Part shown: positions 42,298 through 51,183 of the stretch, in pieces
Position numbering within the stretch: position 1 is the first letter of the stretch
Layout of the letters: each line of letters begins with the position of its first letter
Source of the DNA: Candidatus Enterococcus wittei
GTDB lineage: Bacteria; Bacillota; Bacilli; Lactobacillales; Enterococcaceae
Length of the DNA: 59,989 nt
NCBI RefSeq assembly: GCF_002140175.1
Contig: NZ_NGMO01000003.1
Coordinates: 179,905-239,893, forward strand
Direction of reading: 5' to 3'
The notes under the pieces: generated by a model
Database searches by the model: none
The model's input: the letters and a program-made list of their open reading frames with translations, nothing else
Told to the model about the DNA's origin: nothing
Made by a program: the position numbers and the translations under genes

Positions 42298-42311
42298 CGT
42301 TTGTTTAGAAA

Positions 42312-42740
42312 TCATAGTTCTTTCATATAATGCTTTTGCCATTTAGTCAATTGATAGCCGATATGTTCGTAAAATTGATGTGCTTGGATTCTCGTTTCAC
42401 CGGAATTCAACCGTATGCCAGCAAACCCTCTTATCTTCCCTTCTTTCTCTAGCCCTTTCATAAGAGCTTTTCCTACTCCATGATGTTGTGCTTCCGTAAT
42501 CACAGCTAAGGCCAACACATTGAACAAAGTAGGAGCTAAAAGCGATTCATATTTTTCAGCATGAACATAGCCAAGGACTTTTTCTGTTGAGGTGTCTTCC
42601 ACAACATAGATACAGTGTTAATCTGGCTGTTTTAAAATACTTTGCATTTGTTGGATGGTTCGTTCCATTGAAACATCATAACCGAGTTCTTTCTCGTTAT
42701 TTTGTTGATAGCTTGTGCATCTGTCATACTCGCCTGCCAT
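42312..42740 (-). pseudogene. Decayed GNAT-family acetyltransferase gene
   Basis: The C-terminal 96 codons (up to 42602) encode a good GNAT core: ALAVITEAQHHGVGKALMKGL and HQFYEHIGYQLTKWQKHYMK. Directly upstream in frame is a TAA at 42618-42620, inside what reads QSILKQPD-stop-HCIYVVED. Further upstream NEKELGYDVSMERT is in this frame, while MTDAQAINKI, which normally precedes it, is in another, implying a one-base loss near 42698. At least two lesions separate the N- and C-terminal parts, so the enzyme is very probably dead. Original substrate unknown. Confidence 0.75.
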
Positions 42741-42760
42741 AGCCTGTTAGCCTCTCCTTT

Positions 42761-43079
42761 GCTTACTATATATAGATTCATTAATCTTTGATAGCTTGAT
42801 TTCTTACACATAAAATATTCTAACAGCACTATAGATTTGAAATCACTATTAAAAAAGCTGAATCTGATTATATCAAGCTTTTCAATGTTATTAAAGACAG
42901 ATAATGTTTTAGTAGTTTCCTATCATTTTACTGGTGTTTTAAATAATCATCACCATTAATCACATTCTAACTTTACATACTATAACATCTCCTTAGTTTT
43001 CTAAATTATTATAGATTTACCAATATACTCCGTCTTTTTCAATCAAAAAAGGGAATCTAAAGTTATTAATAAAAAAAAC
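42761..43079. other. AT-rich gap with no supported gene
   Basis: Between the GNAT remnant and the yrzB-like gene I see no coding frame with a ribosome binding site, no RNA gene and no repeat; the stretch is AT-rich. It ends at the terminator at 43080-43104. Confidence 0.5.
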
Positions 43080-43104
43080 TGAACCCCTATCTATCAAGGG
43101 TTCA
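43080..43104 (-). terminator. Terminator of the ireB-ruvX-yrzB operon
   Basis: The arms TGAACCC and GGGTTCA surround an 11-base loop, with a run of eight T on the minus-strand 3' side. Confidence 0.85.
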
Positions 43105-43119
43105 GCCATCATTTCAGGT

Positions 43120-43425
43120 CTATTCTTCTTCTTCAGCCATGAACGTATTGAAAACTTCTTCGATCATATCCCATTCAGCGTCTGTTTCGATTTGTTCTAA
43201 CTCGCCTTCAGTTCCATCTTCATTTTCGATATAAGCATAAGCTTGTAATTCAACGTCTTCATCTTCTGGTACACCAGCTGGATAAAGAAGTACGTAGTTA
43301 CGTCCAAATTCTTCTTGTCCATCTACTGTTAACAAGATTTCATATAGTGTTTCGTTTCCTTGGTCATCCACCAACGTAATGTGTTCATGTCCTTCATGAT
43401 CATGTGTATGATTATGTTCTGCCAT
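43120..43425 (-). CDS. yrzB: DUF1292 protein (YrzB family)
   Basis: Small acidic cytosolic protein, 101 residues from ATG 43425 (AGAGGGA five bases upstream). It has a His-rich start ([20 protein letters not shown]) and the DUF1292 core [18 protein letters not shown]. Function is unknown family-wide. It is third in the conserved ireB-ruvX-yrzB operon. Confidence 0.92.
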   Translation of the reverse strand: MAEHNHTHDHEGHEHITLVDDQGNETLYEILLTVDGQEEFGRNYVLLYPAGVPEDEDVELQAYAYIENEDGTEGELEQIETDAEWDMIEEVFNTFMAEEEE

Positions 43426-43446
43426 AAGAATCCCTCTTTTCATTTT

Positions 43447-43878
43447 TTAAAATAGTTGTTTACCCGAACCATCTAAATAGTTTTGTAAAATCATCACCGC
43501 AGCTAACTTATCGATGACTTTTTTCCTTTTTGCTCTTGAAGTATTTGCCTGTTCGACCAACATCCGTTCTGCTTGAACAGTGGTTAAACGTTCGTCTTGA
43601 TAATCAACTGGCAGAGAAAATAGTTCATGGATCTTCTCCCCATATGCCATCGAGCTTTCTGCTCTTGGTCCAATTGAATTATTCATATTTTTTGGCAAGC
43701 CTACAACAAAACGATCGACTTCGTACTGTTCCACTAGTTCTTTTAAACGATCAAATCCAAATTCTTCGTTTGCTTCATCGATTCGGATAATCTCTACACC
43801 TTGAGCAGTCCAGCCAAAAGGATCACTGACAGCGACGCCTACTGTTTTTGAGCCAACGTCTAAGCCCATCACCCTCAT
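43447..43878 (-). CDS. yqgF: Putative pre-16S rRNA nuclease / Holliday junction resolvase (YqgF)
   Basis: 143 residues with an RNase H-like fold: [34 protein letters not shown] and [17 protein letters not shown] carry the conserved acidic residues. Bacterial YqgF (RuvX) trims pre-16S rRNA 5' ends. It overlaps the ireB stop by four bases. Confidence 0.95.
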   Translation of the reverse strand: MRVMGLDVGSKTVGVAVSDPFGWTAQGVEIIRIDEANEEFGFDRLKELVEQYEVDRFVVGLPKNMNNSIGPRAESSMAYGEKIHELFSLPVDYQDERLTTVQAERMLVEQANTSRAKRKKVIDKLAAVMILQNYLDGSGKQLF

Positions 43879-44141
43879 AGATTCACTCCATGATTTGAAA
43901 GATAGTCTTTTACGATCACTTCCATAATCTCATCGCGTTCATGACGACGAATTAAATTTCTTGCGTCACGATAACGAGGAATGTAGGCCGGGTCTCCAGA
44001 AAGCAAGTAGCCCACAATCTGGTTGATTGGATTGTAGCCTTTTTCTTCCAAAGCCCGATAAACGATCGCTAATGTTTCGCTGACTTCTTTTTTTCGACTA
44101 TCATCAAAACCAAAACGTACGGTTTCATCTGTAAAACCCAT
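43875..44141 (-). CDS. ireB: IreB family regulatory phosphoprotein
   Basis: 88 residues; homologue of E. faecalis IreB, a substrate of the Ser/Thr kinase IreK that limits cephalosporin resistance. The phosphorylated Thr4 and Thr7 of E. faecalis are both present ([10 protein letters not shown]). The remainder is the helical YrzL fold ([20 protein letters not shown]). First gene of the operon with yqgF and yrzB. Confidence 0.95.
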   Translation of the reverse strand: MGFTDETVRFGFDDSRKKEVSETLAIVYRALEEKGYNPINQIVGYLLSGDPAYIPRYRDARNLIRRHERDEIMEVIVKDYLSNHGVNL

Positions 44142-44403
44142 GATTCTACACCTCTTTCCGCAGGGCAGTCAAATTACCCTCTACACCCTTATTTTACTCG
44201 AAATAGAACAAAACTACAAATAAATATTCAAACTTCCAGAGAAAATAAAAAAGGAAGTTTTTTGTGGCTCTATTCTATTTATCTCCTTCTATTTGACAGC
44301 AAGGAACTTTTAGTTAAGTATACGTTAAAATTCCTTAAAAATAAGTTTTTTCGCTGTTTTTTCAAAATATTCACAAAATATTCAAAACTACTTGTTTTTT
44401 TTA

Positions 44404-45123
44404 TCAACCCTTAGTCGCTTGACCGGTTTGGTAATTGATCGTGTAACCATCTTGGACATTATAGATATAAACATTAAAAGAGATCTGATCGTCTTCGACA
44501 CTTTGTGCTTCTAATTGGACCCCTCTTGCCACTAACTCTTCCCCTTCAAAATGTGGCGTAACACGATAGCGTACATGATGATTTGTTTCCTTGATATAAG
44601 AAGCAATATCATTTTCATGAGCAAGCATATATGGCGTATTCAATGAACGTGTACCTGTCATCAGATTTTTGATATTGTTATTTTGTCCGGTCAATTGAAA
44701 ACCAATCAAGTGACTACGGTTGTACAACCATTGTCCGTTACTTAATTTTTTTTGTTTCCAACCAGTTGGGTCAATATAAAGTGCTTCGCGTTTTTCTTTT
44801 GGAAATAACGACTTACCAAGCATCGCATTAGCTTGTCCTACTCGGTTCAAGCGATCGATTGGCGAATAACTTTCCCATGTGCCATTTTCTAGCGTAAGAT
44901 CGCTTTTTGTAAACATCGGCTTATTCTGATTTATCTCGATTTCTTGATGTTTCCCATCATACGCTGGGATATCAGCAACTTTAGAAACCTGTGGTGTGGA
45001 ATCAAATAGTCCAGAGATTTGCTGAATGATGTCTGTCTCTTGTTGCATAGCCGAAAAACCTAATACTCCAGCTACCAATGCAACGACAACCCCCATTACT
45101 GTTTTGGTTGTTTTTTTGTTCAT
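44404..45123 (-). CDS. Membrane-anchored DNA/RNA non-specific endonuclease (EndA-like)
   Basis: 239 residues; one N-terminal signal/anchor helix (VMGVVVALVAGVLGFSAM), then a beta-beta-alpha-Me nuclease domain with the active-site segment WLYNRSHLIG (H138; the DRGH motif is NRSH in this Gram-positive group) and the metal-ligand region NNIKNLMTGTRSLN. This is the type of Streptococcus EndA and competence or biofilm nucleases. It is exported and could degrade extracellular DNA. Monocistronic. Confidence 0.9.
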   Translation of the reverse strand: MNKKTTKTVMGVVVALVAGVLGFSAMQQETDIIQQISGLFDSTPQVSKVADIPAYDGKHQEIEINQNKPMFTKSDLTLENGTWESYSPIDRLNRVGQANAMLGKSLFPKEKREALYIDPTGWKQKKLSNGQWLYNRSHLIGFQLTGQNNNIKNLMTGTRSLNTPYMLAHENDIASYIKETNHHVRYRVTPHFEGEELVARGVQLEAQSVEDDQISFNVYIYNVQDGYTINYQTGQATKG

Positions 45124-45271
45124 ATATTTACCCCTTTGCTGAAAGAACTTCTATAAATATTAACATACGTTCCCCTTTTTTAAAATAAATATATTTCTAG
45201 TTAAGAATATTTTTCCACCTATCTCTTCTACTGTTATTATATACGTCTCTTTAGCTCTTATCTTTTTCAGA

Positions 45272-45312
45272 TAAAAAGAAATCGATTTCCATCTCGCAGA
45301 AATCGATTTCTT
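45272..45312 (-). terminator. Probable original terminator of the tRNA-Gly gene, now displaced by the IS
   Basis: The arms GAAATCGATTT and AAATCGATTTC surround an 11-base loop, followed on the minus strand by CTTTTTATC. Before IS insertion it lay about 55 bp after the tRNA 3' end; now the 1.5-kb element separates them. Confidence 0.65.
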
Positions 45313-45367
45313 ATCTATATCCTGAACCATAAATGGTTAGAATCATGTCATACATTGTCAGTCTCTC

Positions 45368-45375
45368 AATTAAGC
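45368..45375 (+). repeat. 8-bp target duplication, left copy
   Basis: AATTAAGC, repeated exactly at 46894-46901 on the other side of the insertion sequence. Eight-base duplications are normal for ISL3 elements. Confidence 0.9.
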
Positions 45376-46893
45376 GGTTCTATAATATCTAGTGTTGGTG
45401 GAAAACAATTTTGTTTTCTACTAACACTATTTTTTTGTAAAAAAAGATAGAAAAAGAGATATCCAAATTGATAGAATTAAGTCGCCTAAACCAAACTCAT
45501 CAAGAAAGGATATCTCCATGGACTATCATACTAAAAAATTACTCGGTTTAACAGATGAAAATATCATTTTCCCTACAAATTGGCTTTCTGAAAAGAAAGA
45601 AGGAGGCATTACCTCCTACGTGATTCATGGACGCTTAGATTACACTCCCACTTGTTGTACAAAATGTGGGGTTAAAAACGAAGGACAAGTGATTAAATAT
45701 GGGACCCACCAAACCACCATTCAATTACTACCGATCCATTCACGTAAAACAATCTTAAAACTTAAAAAAACTCGATTCCTATGTAAAGAGTGTGGCGCAA
45801 CTTTCTCGGCTGAAACTTCTTTAGTCGATAGAAATTGTTCGATTTCTGTCGACTTGAAACGAAAAATCATGGCAGAATTAGCGACCAACTCCAGTAGAAA
45901 AGACATTGCCTTTCGTTATTTCGTATCGGATGTAACGATTTTACGAATCATGAAAGTGGCTGTGAAGAACGTTAAAATACGTTTGGACTACTTGCCCTCC
46001 GTTCTTTGCTTTGATGAATTTAAAGCAATGAAATCCTGTGTGGGTAAAATGAGTTTTATTTTCATGGATGGTCAAACGAATCAAATTCTTGGTCTTCTTG
46101 AAAGTCGTAAACTAGCTTATTTACGTACCTATTTCTCTCGCTATACCCGTCAAGCTAGAGAGAATGTCCAATATATCGTCATGGATATGAACGCTCCTTA
46201 TTTTGAATTAGCAAAAAGTATTTTTCCCCATGCACAAATTGTCACGGATCGTTTTCATATTATCCAACATATTCACCGAGCGTTGAACCATTTACGGATT
46301 CAAATCATGAACACTTATCGTAAGAACGATCGTCTGAAGTATAAACGATTCAAACGTTACTGGAAGTTATTCCTAAAGGATTCTTATCTATTAGATAGCT
46401 CACGCTATCGCTATGATTATTCCTTTAAGCGTCCGATGACTGAAAAAGCGATCGTCGATGAATTACTCAGCTATGATTCCACATTGAAGTTGGCTTATGA
46501 TACTTGTCAACTCCTTCTCTATCACTATAAACAAAAAGAGACGAATGACTTTTTCGAAGTGGTGAATACCTTAGATACCCAGCTTCCTGAGTGGTTTCGC
46601 AAGAAACTCACTTTCTTCAATAAATACAGAAAAGGAATCAAGAATGCCTTCCTAACACCCTATAGTAATGGGGCCTTGGAAGGGACAAACAATAAAATCA
46701 AGGTCATCAAACGAGTCGCTTATGGTTACCGTAATTTTCTCCATTTTCGTGACCGTATTTACTTGATTCAGGGCTTGGTTTTCCAAGATCAATCCAAAAC
46801 AAAAAAGAATCAATCGAAGCGTATTTCTGCTTCGATTGATTCTCGATGAAATTCTTTCAATTTGAACTCACCAACACTACTTGTCGAAGAGCC
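45376..46893 (+). mobile_element. ISL3-family insertion sequence, complete
   Basis: 1518 bp bounded by imperfect terminal inverted repeats of about 25 bp: left GGTTCTATAATATCTAGTG, right (complement) GGCTCTTCGACAAGTAGTG, both followed by TTGGTG. It has perfect 8-bp target duplications and one intact transposase. GGCTCT ends are typical of ISL3. The intact duplication suggests a recent insertion. Confidence 0.93.
45518..46849 (+). CDS. ISL3-family transposase
   Basis: 443 residues. N-terminal zinc-finger pairs (PTCCTKCGVK and FLCKECGATF) and a helix-turn-helix region (SSRKDIAFRYFVSDVTILRI) precede the DDE core: CFDEFKAMKS (first Asp), YIVMDMNAPYFELAKS (second Asp) and NGALEGTNNKIKVIKRVAYG (Glu). 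AAAGGA lies before the ATG. Full length without frameshift, so probably active. Confidence 0.96.
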   Translation: MDYHTKKLLGLTDENIIFPTNWLSEKKEGGITSYVIHGRLDYTPTCCTKCGVKNEGQVIKYGTHQTTIQLLPIHSRKTILKLKKTRFLCKECGATFSAETSLVDRNCSISVDLKRKIMAELATNSSRKDIAFRYFVSDVTILRIMKVAVKNVKIRLDYLPSVLCFDEFKAMKSCVGKMSFIFMDGQTNQILGLLESRKLAYLRTYFSRYTRQARENVQYIVMDMNAPYFELAKSIFPHAQIVTDRFHIIQHIHRALNHLRIQIMNTYRKNDRLKYKRFKRYWKLFLKDSYLLDSSRYRYDYSFKRPMTEKAIVDELLSYDSTLKLAYDTCQLLLYHYKQKETNDFFEVVNTLDTQLPEWFRKKLTFFNKYRKGIKNAFLTPYSNGALEGTNNKIKVIKRVAYGYRNFLHFRDRIYLIQGLVFQDQSKTKKNQSKRISASIDSR

Positions 46894-46901
46894 AATTAAG
46901 C
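46894..46901 (+). repeat. 8-bp target duplication, right copy, overlapping tRNA 3' end
   Basis: AATTAAGC. Its last three bases (complement GCT) are the final three bases of the tRNA-Gly gene, so the duplication rebuilt the tRNA end after insertion. Confidence 0.9.
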
Positions 46902-46969
46902 GGGTGACGGGAATCGAACCCGCGACATCAGCTTGGGAAGCTGGGATTTTACCACTAAACTACACCCGC
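46899..46969 (-). tRNA. tRNA-Gly (anticodon CCC)
   Basis: 71 bases; acceptor arms GCGGGTG and CACCCGC pair perfectly, the T arm is CGGGTTCGATTCCCG and the D arm is TAGTTTAGTGGTAAAA. The anticodon loop TTCCCAA between CAGC and GCTG gives CCC, decoding GGG. CCA is not encoded. An ISL3 element abuts its 3' end. Confidence 0.92.
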
Positions 46970-47086
46970 ATCATCTATTGAACAGTATACGCCTTTTTAT
47001 TTTAGACCTCAAGTTTTCTTTTTATTCGTTTTACTATATTTTTGTAGTAAAATAAATCTAAGAAAATAGTCATTGGAGAACAAGTC

Positions 47087-47839
47087 ATGCCAGAAAAAGA
47101 TTTAGATTTATTACTTAACACTTGTTTACTAGCAGGAAAAATCATGACAGAGAGCAATGCAGAAATGTATCGTGTGGAAGATACGATGAGTCGGATTGCC
47201 TTAGCCTCCGGTAATTATCGTCTGGTGAGTTATGTCACACAAACAGGCTTATTTATTGGATTAGATCGCTCATCAACTATCCGAATGGAACAGATCACTA
47301 ATCGGACGATCAATCTAGAGCGGGTTGTCAAAGTGAATAGTCTTTCACGGCAATATGTAGCAGGAGATTTGTCTTTGGAAGAGCTATATCTTGCCTTGCA
47401 AGAAGTAGAAAAGGACCGCCGAATGTTTCCTATTTGGTTACAGATCGTTAGCGCAGCGATCATTAGCGGTACGATCATGATTCTATTTGGTGGTGATTTC
47501 AAAGACTTACCTGTTACCTTATTCATTGGTGGGATTGGATATATCACCTATCTTTGTAGTTTGAAGTTCTTTCGAATCAAGTTTTTAGCTGAATTCCTAT
47601 CCTCATTGGTGATTGGGATCGCAGCGATTCTTAGTGTACATGTAGGAATTGGTTTAAACCAAGATTTCATTATCATTGGTTGTGTCATGCCCCTGGTTCC
47701 TGGCGTACAAATCACTAACGCCATTCGTGACTTATTAGCTGGTCATTATGTTTCGGGCGTTTCAAGAGGAACTGAAGCCATGATGACAGCTACCATGATT
47801 GGTTTTGCCATCGCATTTATTTTTCAACTTTTTTATTAG
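47087..47839 (+). CDS. ThrE-type exporter, N-terminal-domain subunit (YjjP-like)
   Basis: 250 residues of the ThrE_1 (DUF1212) family: a cytosolic opening LLAGKIMTESNAEMYRVEDT, then five helices; conserved MPLVPGVQITNAIRDLLAGHY. In E. coli YjjP works with YjjB in succinate export; in Corynebacterium a fused ThrE exports threonine. GGAG lies upstream of the ATG. It pairs with the next gene 15 bases on; the cargo is not determined here. Confidence 0.9.
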   Translation: MPEKDLDLLLNTCLLAGKIMTESNAEMYRVEDTMSRIALASGNYRLVSYVTQTGLFIGLDRSSTIRMEQITNRTINLERVVKVNSLSRQYVAGDLSLEELYLALQEVEKDRRMFPIWLQIVSAAIISGTIMILFGGDFKDLPVTLFIGGIGYITYLCSLKFFRIKFLAEFLSSLVIGIAAILSVHVGIGLNQDFIIIGCVMPLVPGVQITNAIRDLLAGHYVSGVSRGTEAMMTATMIGFAIAFIFQLFY

Positions 47840-47854
47840 GAAAGGAACATCACC

Positions 47855-48328
47855 ATGTGGCAACTCTTAATTGAATTTTCTTTTAGCTTCTTGGCAACTG
47901 CTGCCTTTGCCATCATCACGAATGTTCCTCGAAAAGCACTGATTTGGTGTGGATTATCAGGCGCATTCGGTTGGATGATTTACTGGATTTGCTTGAAATA
48001 CGGTGGGAGTGCAGCTTTCGGCTCTTTACTTGGTTCATTAGGTGTTGCCTTTGCGAGCGATTGCTTCTCCAAACAATTAAAAATGCCTGTCACGATTTTT
48101 AATATACCGGGAATGGTTCCACTTGTTCCTGGTGGTTTAGCCTATCAAGCTGTGCGAAATCTAGTGACTGGAGCCTACCAACAAGCTGCTTACTTTGCAG
48201 TTCAAGCCATTATGATCGCTGGAGCGATTGCTTTAGGTTTAGTTATTTCAGAAGTATTCAATCATAATATACGGAATTTCAAAGTGAAGCGTGAAAGCAT
48301 CCTTTTGAAAAGAAAAAAGAAAAAGTAA
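47855..48328 (+). CDS. ThrE-type exporter, C-terminal-domain subunit (YjjB-like)
   Basis: 157 residues, four helices, DUF3815/ThrE_2 family, with the mark NIPGMVPLVPGGLAYQAVRN. It completes the two-gene exporter with the preceding YjjP-like gene. The C-terminus is strongly basic (about a dozen Lys/Arg in the last 20). AAAGGA lies before the ATG. Confidence 0.9.
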   Translation: MWQLLIEFSFSFLATAAFAIITNVPRKALIWCGLSGAFGWMIYWICLKYGGSAAFGSLLGSLGVAFASDCFSKQLKMPVTIFNIPGMVPLVPGGLAYQAVRNLVTGAYQQAAYFAVQAIMIAGAIALGLVISEVFNHNIRNFKVKRESILLKRKKKK

Positions 48329-48375
48329 CTACATTGCTTAAATAAACCACTTACTTCTCATAGTTATCTATATTA

Positions 48376-48414
48376 AGTAAAGAACCCCACCAGATAAATA
48401 TCGGTGAGGTTCTT
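48376..48414. terminator. Terminator between the ThrE pair and the YcgQ-like gene
   Basis: The arms AAAGAACC and GGTTCTTT, with CACC/GGTG continuing inside, give a stable stem between convergent genes. Confidence 0.75.
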
Positions 48415-48555
48415 TATAGTTATTCGCACAATTATTCAAGATAAGATATGCCAATTTTGGGTTATCCATTTCACAATAGCTATTGTGAATGACAAAAAGT
48501 TCTCCTCAGACTTTTCTCTCAAAAGTTTGGCTCCATCATCAAATGTATCTCTTTT

Positions 48556-49404
48556 TTAGAATGCTCGGTAAACGTATTGGTTTTTAGGCGTGGGTATTTT
48601 TTGAGCTTCAGTAACATGAACTGTAGGGATTTCTCGTTTGAAAGGTGCATAAAAATCAGACTGGATCGTTCCTTTTATGCTATACCATTCATCATTTTTT
48701 ACTACCATTTCTTTTGGCAAGTGGATGAGTAATCCAAATACCCCCGAGTCAGCTACACAGTGGATAATACCAAATCGGAATAAAAACGTATCTGTTTTCT
48801 CCTCATTTTTTGATTGATAGATAAATCCTTCATAAGAAATTTTTTTCCCAATGAACTCACTTGGAAAATTATAAATCAATTCCATGACCTCAAGATAATT
48901 TTCGTCAGTGATCTTAATCGTTTGATTCTTTTCATATTTTTGTTTCAGTTCATTCATCTGATCCTGATAATCGGATTGATTAAAATAAATACTCGTATCT
49001 GGTTTCAGGTATTGTGTTTGTACTTCTGGATCGCCAACCGATTCTTTACTCAATGGAAAATTAAATCCTTTTGCTTCAACAATGGTTGTATTTAAACTCA
49101 CTGTTGGAAAAAATGTACCAACAACAATCGGCAACGCTAATAAAACATAAGCAATCAGTCGTTGATAGGGCTTTGTTAGACCATGCTCATGATCATGAGA
49201 AGAATGAGTCGCTTCTTCGGTATGTTTTTCACCATCTGCTTTTACCCAAAGAGCTAGCTGAACGAATGCAAGCAAAGCAGATAAGACCATTGATAGTGTG
49301 GCCAAATAGCGGTAATGGACATTGATATACTGATCTAAACGTCCGGATACTTGTAGATACATCATTAATTCAAAATAACCAGATAATATCAAAAATCGTA
49401 ACAT
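48556..49404 (-). CDS. TIGR03943-type membrane subunit (YcgQ-like)
   Basis: 282 residues; two or three N-terminal helices with a short His-rich loop (HSSHDHEHG, about residue 70) and then an extracytoplasmic or cytosolic domain (TDENYLEVMELIYNFPSEFI, RFGIIHCVADSGVFGLLI) typical of the family. It always accompanies a DUF318 permease; here it follows by ten bases. Members are often under zinc (Zur) control, which I infer from family knowledge and not from a visible operator. Confidence 0.85.
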   Translation of the reverse strand: MLRFLILSGYFELMMYLQVSGRLDQYINVHYRYLATLSMVLSALLAFVQLALWVKADGEKHTEEATHSSHDHEHGLTKPYQRLIAYVLLALPIVVGTFFPTVSLNTTIVEAKGFNFPLSKESVGDPEVQTQYLKPDTSIYFNQSDYQDQMNELKQKYEKNQTIKITDENYLEVMELIYNFPSEFIGKKISYEGFIYQSKNEEKTDTFLFRFGIIHCVADSGVFGLLIHLPKEMVVKNDEWYSIKGTIQSDFYAPFKREIPTVHVTEAQKIPTPKNQYVYRAF

Positions 49405-49414
49405 ATACGCCCTC

Positions 49415-50344
49415 CTAAATGAACCATGTGTAAGTAATTACAGTGATAGCGATTAATGAAACCAATGCTAGGATAAACCGACTTTTGAAATAACGTTTCA
49501 TCATTAAAAGATTTTTGATATCTACCATTGGACCAAATACCAAAAATGCAACGACTGGCGCTGTTCCAAATAGACTTAGTAACGAGGAGCCGATGAAAGC
49601 ATCTGCTTCTGAACAAAGAGACATGGTAAATGCTAAAATCAGCATGATACTAATCGCCAATAACTTGGTCGAGCCTAACGTCAGCATCACCCTTGTAGGT
49701 AAATAAGTCTGCATTCCAGCTGCAATCAAACCTCCCAAAACTAGGTACCGTCCTGTATCAAAAAATTCATCAATAGCATGAATAAAAACATGTATCACTT
49801 GCTTAAATCCTCTATGTTTTTCCACTGAGTGACTCTTTTCTCTTCCATGTTGATGTGGATGAGGTATTTCTATCTCCATGCTCTTCTCAACATGTTCTTT
49901 TAAAATAGGAGTCTTTTGGATATAAGCTAACCATACACCAACAACTAATGCCACTAAAAAACTACCTAAGATACGCCAACCTACCATTACCCAAGAATTT
50001 CCAAAAGCAATAAATGTAGAAAAGATCACCACAGGGTTGATAATTGGTGCTGTCAGCATAAAAGCAAAAGCCGTATGGATCGGTACACCTTTTTTTACAA
50101 ACTGATGAACGATTGGAACAATCCCGCATTCACAGGAAGGAAAGAAAAATCCCAATATGGATCCTACTACAATAGATAGGAAACGATTTTTAGGCAGCCA
50201 TCGTTTCACACGATTGGGAGTCAAAAAAACTTGTAAAGCCCCTGAGATAAAACACCCTAATAAAACAAAAGGCAACGCTTCGATAATGATCGATAAAAAA
50301 ATCGTCCCCATTTGTAAAACCGAGTTAGGAATAAATGAAAACAT
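49415..50344 (-). CDS. DUF318 family permease (YcgR/YraQ-like)
   Basis: 309 residues, about eight helices in two halves, with the mark FFPSCECGIVPIVHQFVKKG, including two cysteines in the membrane, and a repeat of the fold near GLIAAGMQTYLP. Between halves is a His-rich cytosolic loop (IPHPHQHGREKSHS). First gene of the pair with the TIGR03943 protein. Substrate unknown; a metal is plausible. Confidence 0.88.
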   Translation of the reverse strand: MFSFIPNSVLQMGTIFLSIIIEALPFVLLGCFISGALQVFLTPNRVKRWLPKNRFLSIVVGSILGFFFPSCECGIVPIVHQFVKKGVPIHTAFAFMLTAPIINPVVIFSTFIAFGNSWVMVGWRILGSFLVALVVGVWLAYIQKTPILKEHVEKSMEIEIPHPHQHGREKSHSVEKHRGFKQVIHVFIHAIDEFFDTGRYLVLGGLIAAGMQTYLPTRVMLTLGSTKLLAISIMLILAFTMSLCSEADAFIGSSLLSLFGTAPVVAFLVFGPMVDIKNLLMMKRYFKSRFILALVSLIAITVITYTWFI

Positions 50345-50495
50345 ACTATTTCTCCTTGTAATTGAACTTCATTTGCCAAATCACTATACGCTTTTCAGCA
50401 AAAAAAAACAAGAAAGCTTAAACTTATTTATAGATTCTATTTTTGCATTAAGCACTTCCATTGACATTTTGTAGCATACACCTTATTTTTACAAA

Positions 50496-50617
50496 GAGGT
50501 TGTGAAAAAGCCGTTTAGCTCCGAGTATTAAGGAGTAACTTGAAAAAATAGCTTTCCATATTTTTTCAAGTTTCAACTTAATATCGAAGGAGTTGGCTTT
50601 TGAACACCGTTTATCAA
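50496..50617 (+). repeat. Repeat unit A, first copy of the A-B-B-B-A array
   Basis: 122 bp beginning GAGGTTGTGAAAAAGCCG, with an internal hairpin (AACTTGAAAAAATA against TTTTTTCAAGTT), and ending GAACACCGTTTATCAA. It is related to the shorter A unit at 50976 and hairpins at 2024 and 21307. Confidence 0.85.
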
Positions 50618-50975
50618 GAGGTTGTGAAAGAAGTGCCTTGCACTGAGGCATAAGGATGAAAAATAGAAAATGGCTCTTCACATTTTTTATTTTTTGACTT
50701 ATGACCAAAGTGTAGCTTCTTGAACACCATTTATCAGAGGTTGTGAAAGAAGCGTCTTGCACTGAGGCATAAGGATGAAAAATAGAAAATGGCTCTTCAC
50801 ATTTTTTATTTTTTGACTTATGACCAAAGTGTAGCTTCTTGAACACCATTTATCAGAGGTTGTGAAAGAAGCGTCTTGCACTGAGGCATAAGGATGAAAA
50901 ATAGAAAATGGCTCTTCACATTTTTTATTTTTTTGACTTATGACCAAAGTGTAGCTTCTTGAACACCATTTATCA
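50618..50975 (+). repeat. Three tandem copies of repeat unit B (119, 119, 120 bp)
   Basis: Copies start at 50618, 50737 and 50856, each GAGGTTGTGAAAGAAG followed by TTGCACTGAGGCATAAGG. They are nearly identical: a few changes in the first and one extra T in the third. Each has an imperfect stem between CATAAGG-ATGAAAAATAG and the matching CTTATG side. A reverse copy is at 12023-12135. Unit length is not a multiple of three, so apparent ORFs here are not genes. Confidence 0.95.
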
Positions 50976-51065
50976 GAGGTTGTGAAAAAGCCGTTCAGCT
51001 CCAAGTATTAAGAAGAAACTTGAGAAAACAGCTTCTTGATGTTTATTCAAGTATTATCTTAGTTT
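50976..51065 (+). repeat. Repeat unit A, partial second copy
   Basis: GAGGTTGTGAAAAAGCCGTT then AGCTCCAAGTATTAAGAAG and AACTTGAGAAAA; it matches the first A unit until about 51065 and closes the array. The remaining bases to 51183 hold the leader of the next gene. Confidence 0.8.
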
Positions 51066-51183
51066 AAAAGAAATAGAGGGGTATCCGTTATTTATTTTTA
51101 GGAATATCTTTATGGATATTTCTCCTCAATTACACGATCATATGATTAATTAAACAAAGAATATCAATAAAGGAGTAATTGCT

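Noticed and set aside
42632-42829. Separate 65-codon minus-strand gene
   Set aside because: Its downstream part is the out-of-frame N-terminus of the GNAT pseudogene, and the rest has no recognisable features.
50618-50975. Possible CRISPR array
   Set aside because: Units are about 120 bp and contiguous with no spacers and no cas genes nearby.
50448-51004. Two overlapping minus-strand ORFs of 133 and 101 codons with repeated peptide segments
   Set aside because: They run through the tandem B repeats, whose 119-bp length is not a multiple of three, so the frame changes per copy; no binding sites are present.
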